Positions 42,815 to 50,309 of a stretch of DNA of 64,000 nucleotides are shown here, piece after piece. The DNA lies in contig NZ_FUZC01000002.1 in NCBI RefSeq assembly GCF_900168115.1, positions 1 to 64,000 of the forward strand. The letters are read 5' to 3'. Under the pieces are notes generated by a model. That model was given only the letters and a program-made list of their open reading frames with translations, was not told where the DNA came from and ran no database searches. This DNA comes from Salegentibacter salinarum (GTDB lineage Bacteria > Bacteroidota > Bacteroidia > Flavobacteriales > Flavobacteriaceae). The position numbers and the translations under genes were made by a program. Numbering within the stretch: position 1 is the stretch's first letter; the number at the start of each line of letters is the position of its first letter.

Positions 42815-44191
42815 TTACTGAACTGGGTTTCCCCCCAAGGCCTGAAGATATTCTGCCTGGGTTTTTAAATATTTAACCTGAAGATCTAATTGTTCCAGCC
42901 TGGCTTCAATAAACCGGGTTTCGCGGGTATTGATTAAAAAGATTGAACTTTCTCCGAAATTGAACTTACGCACTTCAGCCTGAAGTAAGACGTTGGAGTC
43001 CACAACCATTTGTTCTGTCATTTCAATTTGCTCTAGAAAGGCCTGTAGTTGTTGTTCTAGGGCGTTAATCTTGGCTTGTAGCTGGTTATCTTTAAGATTG
43101 AGCTCCAGTCTGGCATCCTGTAATTCGTATTCAGCTATCTTGAGGTCGCCTCGTTCCCTTCTTAAGAATAAAGGCATTGAGAATTTCACACCTGCTTTGT
43201 AAGCACTGGCATTAAAAGTTTCAAAATTATCGGGTTCTTCTGAAAGGAAATTATATTCCAGATCAATCTTTGGTAATAGCTGATTAATTCGATAACGTTT
43301 TTCTATCTGAAGCGCTTCTATTTTTCGCCTGTAAAATTCTAATTGCGGGTGGGTGTCTAAGTTTGCTTCCGGAATTTCAGAAATTAAGGTACGAAAAACT
43401 TCTTCGGTACTTACCGGAGACACCTGTTCCTCCAGAATAAGTGGTTGATCCTGATTCCATAAATAGGTAGAAAGTTCCAGTCTTTTTTTTCTGAGTTCTA
43501 CCAAGGCCTGATTGGCCTGCAATCTTCGCTTTTGAATATTTAGACTTGCTTCTACAGTATCTATACCAGCAACTTCGCCCGTCTGGGCGCCGCGCCTGAT
43601 TCCGCGGTAGCGTTCATTTGCATTTTCCAGGAAATCCTCAAAAATCTGTAGTTTCTGGTGTGCCCGTAACCAATCAAAATACACAAAAGAAGCATCAAGA
43701 AGAATATCATTTATTATTAATTGCTGCTCAGCACGACTTTGTTCCCGGTATGCCTGGGCTTTGCGTAAGCCCGCCATTCGGGAGTTAATCCAAAGTCCTT
43801 CTCCAACAGATAAAACTACCCCAGCCTGAAATAAACCGGCCTCCGGTACTTTATTTTGCGGATTTACATACGTGCCTTGATTTTGCTGAAATCCGCCTTT
43901 TAATTTTATTCCGTACCACATAGGTACCTGTAGTTGTGCATCAAGAAGATCGTAATATTCGGTTCCTTTATACTCTTTTTCCTTATAATCTACTTCAAAC
44001 CGAGGATCAAATGCGCCTCTTGCTGATTGTACCTCGGCATCACCAATATTTCTCACTAAACCGGCCTGGCTAACCACGGGATGTTCGCTTATTACAATAT
44101 CTAAAAATTCGGTATAACTCAGGCTGTCTGTTTGGGCAATTGCCGAAGAACAAATAAAAAACAGGATAGTAAAATAGTGTACAAAGCGCAT
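42815..44191 (-). CDS. TolC-family outer-membrane protein
   Basis: A 458-residue outer-membrane channel protein with signal peptide (FTILFFICSSAIAQ). It has the two-repeat long-helix architecture (AYREQSRAEQQLIINDILLDASFVYFDWLRAHQKLQIFEDFLENANERYRGI; ELQDARLELNLKDNQLQAKINALEQQLQAFLEQIEMTEQ) with the turn motif GEVAGIDTVEA. It is the third gene of an operon with HlyD- and ABC-type genes, so it is the outer-membrane part of a type-I-secretion-like or export complex. Confidence 0.88.
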   Translation of the reverse strand: MRFVHYFTILFFICSSAIAQTDSLSYTEFLDIVISEHPVVSQAGLVRNIGDAEVQSARGAFDPRFEVDYKEKEYKGTEYYDLLDAQLQVPMWYGIKLKGGFQQNQGTYVNPQNKVPEAGLFQAGVVLSVGEGLWINSRMAGLRKAQAYREQSRAEQQLIINDILLDASFVYFDWLRAHQKLQIFEDFLENANERYRGIRRGAQTGEVAGIDTVEASLNIQKRRLQANQALVELRKKRLELSTYLWNQDQPLILEEQVSPVSTEEVFRTLISEIPEANLDTHPQLEFYRRKIEALQIEKRYRINQLLPKIDLEYNFLSEEPDNFETFNASAYKAGVKFSMPLFLRRERGDLKIAEYELQDARLELNLKDNQLQAKINALEQQLQAFLEQIEMTEQMVVDSNVLLQAEVRKFNFGESSIFLINTRETRFIEARLEQLDLQVKYLKTQAEYLQALGGNPVQ

Positions 44192-44199
44192 TTATTTGT

Positions 44200-45573
44200 C
44201 TACTTTTTATTATTATTTTTTGCAGCTTGATTTTCGGTATTACCACCCGTTTCTGGTTCATAATAGTTAGGTGGGAAACCATTTAGGTTTCGCCATAATT
44301 CATACCAAATTGGAACATTTTCTAAGAGGGCGATGGTTTGCGCGCCACTGCCGATACCAATCTGCTCGGGCCAGGGATTATCTTCAGGATCTGGCGCAAG
44401 AAGTACACGGTATTTACCATTTTTAGAAATATAATTTTCTACCGCTACAACTTCGGCACCATAAGTACCATAAGAAAGGTTGGGCCAGCCACTAAAAATA
44501 ATAGAAGGCCAACCATCAAATTGAATACGTACATCTTCGCCAACGTGAATTAATGGCAAATCCAGGGGCCTTACATAAGTTTCTACAGCCATTTGATAGT
44601 TGGAAGGCATTATACCAACTAATTGTTCTCCTTGGGAAAAAGTCTCACCTAAACCGGCGCGCAGTGCTTTATTTACATAACCATCCTGGGGCGCGAGGAT
44701 ATAATATAAACTGCTGCGTTGTTCGTAATTTGAAAGCTGAATTTGAAGTTTATCAACTTCAGCGAGGGTACCAAACTGGTTACTTTGTGTGGTAAAAATT
44801 TCCTGCCGGGTTTTAGAAATTTTATCAGCATATTCAGCAGAAATACGGTTGATTTCAATTTCAGCATTTATTACTTCATTTCGGCTGGCTAAAAGTTGAT
44901 TTTCCTGGGCTATTAATTGCGCCTGGGCTTCCTGCAATCTTAAACGTCTTGCTTCTAAATCGGTTAAAGATTTCAGACCTTCTTCCTGCAGGGTTTGCAT
45001 ACGTTCAAATTGCGTTCTGGCAATTTCTACTTCGGTTTTGGCTGCTTCCAGTTTTATACTATCGCTTCGAACTTTTAAGCCGGCTTGCGCCAGCTTATTA
45101 GTAGCCATACTTCGTTTTAACTCGCGTTCCTGCTGCTGCGCGTCTAATTGCTGCCTGAGTGCATTAATCTTTTGGTCATACGAATCAGCCGACTGGCTTT
45201 TTGCATCTATTTGGCTGGAAGTTCTATTGATTAATAGAGGATCAAAATAATCACTGCTTACCTCTGAAATTCTCAAAATAGTGTCTCCTCTATTTACAAA
45301 ATCACCTTCGTCAATATACCATTGTTCAATTTTGCCCGGAATGGGAGATTGTATGGTTTGCGGGCGGTGTTCAGGACTTAGCGTGGTAACATTTCCGCTG
45401 GATCTTATATTTTGCGTCCAGGGGAGAAAGAGAATAATTATAAATAATAAGAACATTCCAATAAGCACCTTATTGAAGATGGTGTAGTGCTTTCTATTAA
45501 ATACGAATTTCCCCGATCTTGAATCAGAAAGATCTATGCGTTCATTTAATTTTTCTTCAGAAATATTCAGCAT
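44200..45573 (-). CDS. HlyD-family adaptor of type-I-secretion-like system
   Basis: A 457-residue inner-membrane adaptor. A cytoplasmic N-terminus of about 30 residues is followed by one membrane helix (IFNKVLIGMFLLFIIILFLPW). A lipoyl-like strand pair (SPIPGKIEQWYIDEGDFVNRGDTILRI) comes next, then a very long coiled coil (about 125-260) and a closing barrel with YILAPQDGYVNKALRAGLGETFSQGEQLVGIMP. It lies between the ABC and TolC-type genes with spacings of 2 and 8 bases. Confidence 0.88.
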   Translation of the reverse strand: MLNISEEKLNERIDLSDSRSGKFVFNRKHYTIFNKVLIGMFLLFIIILFLPWTQNIRSSGNVTTLSPEHRPQTIQSPIPGKIEQWYIDEGDFVNRGDTILRISEVSSDYFDPLLINRTSSQIDAKSQSADSYDQKINALRQQLDAQQQERELKRSMATNKLAQAGLKVRSDSIKLEAAKTEVEIARTQFERMQTLQEEGLKSLTDLEARRLRLQEAQAQLIAQENQLLASRNEVINAEIEINRISAEYADKISKTRQEIFTTQSNQFGTLAEVDKLQIQLSNYEQRSSLYYILAPQDGYVNKALRAGLGETFSQGEQLVGIMPSNYQMAVETYVRPLDLPLIHVGEDVRIQFDGWPSIIFSGWPNLSYGTYGAEVVAVENYISKNGKYRVLLAPDPEDNPWPEQIGIGSGAQTIALLENVPIWYELWRNLNGFPPNYYEPETGGNTENQAAKNNNKK

Positions 45574-45575
45574 AT

Positions 45576-47243
45576 CTACAGGGATTTAACGATTTTGCCG
45601 TCCTCTAATTCCAGGCGCTCATCACAAATATCTTTCCATAAATCATCATTACTGGCTACAATTAAGCTCCATTTATGCTGCGGATCGGTTAAAAACTTCA
45701 ATATCCTTTTCTTTTCCTGAGGTTCAAATTTTGTAAAAGGTTCTTTTAAAATAAGTATTGCGGGCTTTTTCACAATAGCCCTGGCCAGGATTATTCTTTG
45801 TGAAATAAGCGTAGACAAATACCTCCCTTCAGGATGAATTTGAGTGTAAATGCCGTTATTTTGCTCTCTTACAAATTCCTTTAAGCCCGAATGTTCTAAT
45901 GCCCAATCTATATCCTGATCTGAAATAGATTCATCTCCAAAAGTTATATTCTCCCAAAGACTGCCTTCAAATGGAATTTCATCTGGTAATAAAGTGCCGA
46001 GATATTGCCTGTATTCATTTAAAACCAGGGTATGACGGGCAAGATCGTTTATGTAAATCTTACCTTTTGTAGGGCTAAAAATACCGGCAATTAGTTTTAA
46101 AAGGCTGGTTCTTCCATTTCCTGGCGGGCCGGTAATGACCAGATACTTTCCAGGATTAATCGTAAAATTAATTCCCTTTAAAACCGAATAACCTTCAGGT
46201 TCAAATGCCACGTCTTTAAATTCTAATTTAATACCATTTACCGGGTTTACAGAATTCTGATTTTCGGCAGGTTCTAAGGGTTTATCTACAACCTGTCCCA
46301 ATTTTTCCAGAGAGGTAAGGGTATCGTAAATATCCTCAAGGCCGCGTATCATCTTCTCTACTGAAGAAATAATCAATAAAATTATGATCTCGGCGGCTAC
46401 AAATTGACCAATATTCATTTGCTGATTTAGAACCAACATTCCTCCAATAGCCAGCAGACCGCCGGCTACCAGAACTTTAAAAACAATCAGTTTGATGTAT
46501 TGAATTTTAAGAACACCAAAATGCTCTTCCCGTTCTCTTAGGTATTTTTCGGTAAGTCTATCGTTTTTATCCAGCGCCAGCCTGCTTCGGCCAGAAATTT
46601 TAAAACTATTTAAATTACGGGCCACTTCCTGGATCCAGTGAGCAACCTGGTATTTGTTCTTCGATTCGTCTAAGCTGGTTTTTAAACCTTTTTCAGCGGT
46701 AAACTTAAAAACTATATAAAGTAATAGCACCAGTAATAATCCGTATAAAATAAAGAACGGATGATAAAGAGAGAGCAGGATAACTCCAAAAACAACCTGA
46801 ACTGTGGCTGCCGGAAGATCCAGCAAAATCTTACTTACTCCATTTTGAACTTTTATGGTGTCAAAGAATCGGTTTGCCAATTCTGGCGGATAGATATTTT
46901 GTAAAGCTTCGCTTTTAATTTTTGGGAAACGATAAGAAAACTCAAAACTGGAACGGGTAAAAATTTTTTGTTGAATATTTTCTGCCAATCTAAGTTGCAG
47001 TAGTTCGAAGACTCCAACCAAGCCTACTGCGAGGGTAACTAAAATCACTAAAATAACCCAGCTGGTACTAACTTTTCCTCCCTGGATTAAATTTACAATT
47101 GCCTGGATTCCTAAGGGAACTGCTAAATTGATTAAACCGGCAAAAAGTGCATAAAATAGAATATGGCTTACATCTCGCTTGTCTAATTTAAGTAAATTCC
47201 AAAGTCTTTTTACCGGAGTACCTGGTTTAGTTTTGCTCATCAA
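45576..47243 (-). CDS. ABC transporter-like protein with degenerate ATPase domain
   Basis: A 555-residue fusion of an ABC exporter membrane domain (about 30-320, six helices) and a nucleotide-binding domain (338-555). The ATPase motifs are eroded: Walker A GPPGNGRTS has Arg378 for Lys; the signature LSGGQ is replaced by YLSTLIS (475-481); Walker B ILILKE has Lys500 for Asp, though Glu501 remains; the H-loop His is Asn532; the Q-loop Gln is missing. There is no N-terminal C39 peptidase domain. Strong membrane-domain conservation and the intact frame argue against a pseudogene. It may bind but hardly hydrolyse ATP, or act with another ATPase. Confidence 0.82.
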   Translation of the reverse strand: MMSKTKPGTPVKRLWNLLKLDKRDVSHILFYALFAGLINLAVPLGIQAIVNLIQGGKVSTSWVILVILVTLAVGLVGVFELLQLRLAENIQQKIFTRSSFEFSYRFPKIKSEALQNIYPPELANRFFDTIKVQNGVSKILLDLPAATVQVVFGVILLSLYHPFFILYGLLLVLLLYIVFKFTAEKGLKTSLDESKNKYQVAHWIQEVARNLNSFKISGRSRLALDKNDRLTEKYLREREEHFGVLKIQYIKLIVFKVLVAGGLLAIGGMLVLNQQMNIGQFVAAEIIILLIISSVEKMIRGLEDIYDTLTSLEKLGQVVDKPLEPAENQNSVNPVNGIKLEFKDVAFEPEGYSVLKGINFTINPGKYLVITGPPGNGRTSLLKLIAGIFSPTKGKIYINDLARHTLVLNEYRQYLGTLLPDEIPFEGSLWENITFGDESISDQDIDWALEHSGLKEFVREQNNGIYTQIHPEGRYLSTLISQRIILARAIVKKPAILILKEPFTKFEPQEKKRILKFLTDPQHKWSLIVASNDDLWKDICDERLELEDGKIVKSL

Positions 47244-47283
47244 TTAATACTATGCAGTTTAAAAGCGATTTTTCTATAATATG

Positions 47284-47291
47284 CAAAAATA
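47284..47291 (-). promoter_or_regulatory. -7 promoter element of the secretion-like operon
   Basis: Minus strand TATTTTTG, an exact TAnnTTTG match 41 bases upstream of the ABC gene start. Confidence 0.5.
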
Positions 47292-47421
47292 ATTTTCAAT
47301 AGAATTTTTAACTAGGGTTTAATCCAATTTTAACGCTTGTTCTAGTTTAATTTCTGTCTAGGTCTCGGTTTTATTTTATTTAGAATGCAAATTTATTTGA
47401 TTTATAATTAAGATTAAAATA

Positions 47422-48705
47422 CTATTTATCGTTTTTCCTATTCAGCGTTACTTTAAGGTCTTCTTTTTTACCCGCTCTTTTAATAATTAATTCTCCTGTA
47501 TTTTGATTTCCTTTTATTTTGAGTTCAAATTCTGAACGTGGGGCTAAAATGAAAGGGAGACTTTTCTTGTTTACAATATTGAAGTTATCGCTAATGTTTA
47601 TTTTGGTAATCACAATGGCCTGGTTGCCGCCTTTATGAGAAATTCGAAGACTTTTAGTTTCTTCTTTTGAAAAATCAAGATTGTCTTCTGAGGCTCTTAA
47701 TTCACCCGCAAGGATAGCATCGGTACTAAAATTAAGGGAATTGTCTTGCGCAAAAACCTCAAAAGAATTTAGTTCGGGGCCGCCGCCACGGTTTCCACTT
47801 CCTGCGCCAATAATAATTTGTTTATTAATAGTGATTGCCTGGGTGCCGTGCCGGCCTTCTTTTAAAGGGGGCAGGCTATCCCATTTTCCTTCGGCAAAAT
47901 CAAAGATTTCAGCTTCGTTGTGAGCTTCTTCCTGCGCATCGCTTTCACCTCCCAAAATCACAGGATTATGATCTAAAAGACCAACCGCTGTACCGCCTCT
48001 TGGCGTAGGAATTTCAGAAATAGTTTTCCATTCTTCGGCTTCAAAATCGTAAACATCTGTGGCTTTTACCGTACCGGCAAATCCGTTTCCTTCAACACTT
48101 CCCGATTTTCTTCCGCCGGCAACAAAAAGTATATCCCCGGTTATTACCGCCTGGAAGTGATCGCGTTCATTAGGCGAATTTAGAAGTTTTTTCCATTTAT
48201 TATTATAAACATCATACTCATCAAACCAGTTTACCCAGCCCGAAGTATGCCCATTGGTAATTCCGTTTATTAAATAGATCTTTTTATCTTTTACTACAAC
48301 CCCGGCTGCACCGCGCCTTCTATCTGCAGGGATTTCCGGGCCTTTGATCCAAAGATCTTCCAATGGATCGTAAATGTAAATATGAGGGATAGGGTCTTCA
48401 TCTGGCCAGCCGCCGGTAAAAGCACCTAAAATATATACCAGTCCGTCCAGACTCACCGCCTGGGTGTGGTGAATTTCCAGGGGAGGTTGTGCGCCTTTTT
48501 TCCATTTCTGGTTTTCGGTATCGTAGATATCAATTGGTTTATTACCGCGACCCCCAATTAAAATAAACCGCTTTCCTGCCTGTACAAAGGCATTTTCGTG
48601 GCGTTCCTGTGCTTCTTCATTGGCAGGAAGTGTTTTCCAGGATTGAGAATTAAGGCTTAATACCGAAAAACAAAAAATGCTAAGTAAAAGGTATTTCTTC
48701 ATCAT
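47422..48705 (-). CDS. Secreted Kelch-repeat protein
   Basis: A 427-residue protein with signal peptide (LLLSIFCFSVLSLNSQS). Five to six Kelch blades span about 25-320 (RHENAFVQAGKRFILIGGRGNKPIDIYDTENQKW; HHTQAVSLDGLVYILGAF; RRGAAGVVVKDKKIYLINGITNG; DHFQAVITGDILFVAGGRKSG; PRGGTAVGLLDHNPVILGGES; RHGTQAITINKQIIIGAGSG). A C-terminal beta-sandwich of about 100 residues follows. This propeller probably mediates binding at the cell surface; sialic-acid mutarotase-like Kelch proteins are an alternative. No terminal sorting signal was identified. Confidence 0.82.
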   Translation of the reverse strand: MMKKYLLLSIFCFSVLSLNSQSWKTLPANEEAQERHENAFVQAGKRFILIGGRGNKPIDIYDTENQKWKKGAQPPLEIHHTQAVSLDGLVYILGAFTGGWPDEDPIPHIYIYDPLEDLWIKGPEIPADRRRGAAGVVVKDKKIYLINGITNGHTSGWVNWFDEYDVYNNKWKKLLNSPNERDHFQAVITGDILFVAGGRKSGSVEGNGFAGTVKATDVYDFEAEEWKTISEIPTPRGGTAVGLLDHNPVILGGESDAQEEAHNEAEIFDFAEGKWDSLPPLKEGRHGTQAITINKQIIIGAGSGNRGGGPELNSFEVFAQDNSLNFSTDAILAGELRASEDNLDFSKEETKSLRISHKGGNQAIVITKINISDNFNIVNKKSLPFILAPRSEFELKIKGNQNTGELIIKRAGKKEDLKVTLNRKNDK

Positions 48706-48827
48706 AATTAATACTTTACCATAAATATAGGGCTTCTAACAAAACACTAAGGTAGGTTTAACCAAGCCTTAACTGCTTTAGGTTTGGCTTTTTAATAAGT
48801 TGCAGTGTAAACCATAAAATCTAAATT

Positions 48828-49478
48828 ATGAAACTGAAAGCTTTATTTTTGAATTGTACCCTTAAAAAATCTCCTAAAACTTCTAATACCGAGGCCTTTA
48901 TTGAAGAAGCCGAAAAGGTGTTTAAAGATCTTGATGTTTATACCGAAATTGTTCGCGTGGTAGACCATGATGTGAAATTTGGTGTTACCTCTGATGAAGA
49001 AAATGGAGATGAATGGCCTAAAATATTAAAGAAGGTTAAGACCGCCGATATTTTAATTCTTGCTACACCAATTTGGCGTGGAGATCGTGGTGCTGTTGCA
49101 AAAATGGTTGCAGAACGTTTTGATGGAATAATGGAAGAGGGAAGCGAAGAAAACGGGCAATTCCCAACCTATAATAAAGTGGCCGGAGTTATGGTAGATG
49201 GTAACGAAGACGGTGCTAAAAAAGCAATTTCCAGTATGGTTTTTGATCTTTCTGAACACGGATTTACGGTGCCCGTGAACGGATTTTGTTATTACGTTGG
49301 TGAAGCTGGCCCCGGACCAAGTTATATTGAAGCAGGAGGGAATAAACACGAATTCACCAATAACATGATGTTGCTTATGGCACACAACCTGGTGCATTTA
49401 GCAAAAACCTTAAAAGAAAATCCGTATCCTACTGATGTGAAAAAACTGGAAGAGAAAGCTAAAGAAATGAGTAAGTAA
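48828..49478 (+). CDS. Flavodoxin-fold NAD(P)H-dependent oxidoreductase
   Basis: A 216-residue cytoplasmic flavoprotein. The N-terminal FMN phosphate loop is KALFLNCTLKKSPKTSNTEAFIEEAEKVF. The second FMN segment is ADILILATPIWRGDRGAVAKMVAERFDGIM, and the third region is NKVAGVMVDGNEDGAKKAISSMVFDLSEHGFTVPVNGFCYYVGEAGPGPSY. This matches the NADPH-dependent FMN reductase/flavodoxin-like family. Substrate (quinone, nitro compound or other) is unknown. It is monocistronic with a terminator shared with the convergent small gene. Confidence 0.85.
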   Translation: MKLKALFLNCTLKKSPKTSNTEAFIEEAEKVFKDLDVYTEIVRVVDHDVKFGVTSDEENGDEWPKILKKVKTADILILATPIWRGDRGAVAKMVAERFDGIMEEGSEENGQFPTYNKVAGVMVDGNEDGAKKAISSMVFDLSEHGFTVPVNGFCYYVGEAGPGPSYIEAGGNKHEFTNNMMLLMAHNLVHLAKTLKENPYPTDVKKLEEKAKEMSK

Positions 49479-49502
49479 AAAAACGATTTTAATATTTTAC
49501 AG

Positions 49503-49536
49503 AAAGCTCTTGAAAATAATTTTAAGGGCTTTTTTT
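49503..49536 (+). terminator. Rho-independent terminator
   Basis: AAAGCTCTT (49503-49511) pairs with AAGGGCTTT (about 49524-49532), with further AAAAT/ATTTT pairing, and seven T residues. It ends at the stop of the convergent small gene. Confidence 0.85.
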
Positions 49537-49687
49537 AATCTAAAGAATTCCGGGTAACCCAGGATTTCCAGCCAATAATGGCCATTTGTACTTTACTGGC
49601 TTTTCTAAGGTCTAGTTCCTTTTTAGTATAACTAGGCAGGAATTTCTTATTAAGTTTTGAAAGTGCTTTAAAAATTTTCTTTTTCAT
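49535..49687 (-). CDS. Small basic conserved-type protein (50 residues)
   Basis: 50 residues from ATG 49687: MKKKIFKALSKLNKKFLPSY, then DLRKASKVQMAIIGWKSWVTRNSLD. The frame is open further upstream (to 49753), but that part lies in a dispersed repeat and is not coding. Short proteins with the LPSY and DL-KA pattern followed by a W-x-x-x-V-T-x-x-x-LD ending are, from memory, widespread in Flavobacteriia and sometimes misnamed SsrA-binding protein or dehydrogenase. Strongly basic, so it may bind RNA or membranes. Confidence 0.7.
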   Translation of the reverse strand: MKKKIFKALSKLNKKFLPSYTKKELDLRKASKVQMAIIGWKSWVTRNSLD

Positions 49688-49700
49688 TGTGGGTTGGTTT

Positions 49701-49763
49701 ACTCGATCATCGAGATTTAAATGCCCGGAGCGTAATTCTTGAGTATGCTCCAAAGCGGTTTAC
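49701..49763 (+). repeat. Dispersed structured repeat, copy 6 (shortened)
   Basis: ACTCGATCATCGAG hairpin, ATTTAAATGC, then GGAGC...GCTCC and GGTTTAC. The ends match the family, and the middle is shortened to about 63 bases. It sits directly upstream of the 50-residue protein gene. Confidence 0.65.
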
Positions 49764-49867
49764 TTCAAAGATATTGAAAATCAGGCAAAAGAAAAAGGCA
49801 GGGAATGAGCCTGCCTTTAATTCAAATTTAAATGAAAAGAAAAATTATTCCTAGTAAGTTTCTAATT

Positions 49868-50278
49868 TCAAAATCTGTATCTTATTCCACCACTGCCTCT
49901 TAGAACACTTGATTCTCTTAAAATTGGTGCTAATTCAATTTGAAAGCCAAAATTCTTTTTCTCAAAAGGATAAATATTTAAACCAACGGGGACAACTATA
50001 CCTTCTAAACTCCCAATTCTTCCACCAACACCGGCATAGATATTAACTATTTCATTTCGTTTAAAAATATAATTAACGGCAAATTCCAGGCTTGTATCTT
50101 CTATATAATTATCGGCACCAATTCTAAGCTCAGGAAGAAACTTATTATTTATCTCATAACTTATTCCTACAAAAGGTAAATTAGATTGATGAAAACTAAC
50201 CCCTAACTGAGCAAAGGATTTAATTGAGATGAAAAAAATGGATAAAACAAGAATACATTTTAAAGTAATTTTGTACAT
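49868..50278 (-). CDS. Secreted beta-barrel-like protein of unknown function
   Basis: A 136-residue protein with signal peptide (CILVLSIFFISIKSFAQ). The mature part is a run of short alternating strands (VSFHQSNLPFVGISYEINNKFLPELRIGADNY, LEFAVNYIFKRNEIVNIYAGVGGRIG, FGFQIELAPILRESSVLRGSGGIRYRF) ending in an Arg-Phe C-terminus, typical of small outer-membrane barrels. Family not recognised. It follows the BlaI/M56 unit by 31 bases in the same direction, so it may be co-transcribed. Confidence 0.6.
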   Translation of the reverse strand: MYKITLKCILVLSIFFISIKSFAQLGVSFHQSNLPFVGISYEINNKFLPELRIGADNYIEDTSLEFAVNYIFKRNEIVNIYAGVGGRIGSLEGIVVPVGLNIYPFEKKNFGFQIELAPILRESSVLRGSGGIRYRF

Positions 50279-50309
50279 AGTTGATCGCTGGGTTAGTTAA
50301 TACTATATT

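Noticed and set aside
49688-49753. N-terminal extension of the 50-residue small protein
   Set aside because: It is encoded by a dispersed repeat; the basic MKKKIFK start at 49687 fits better.
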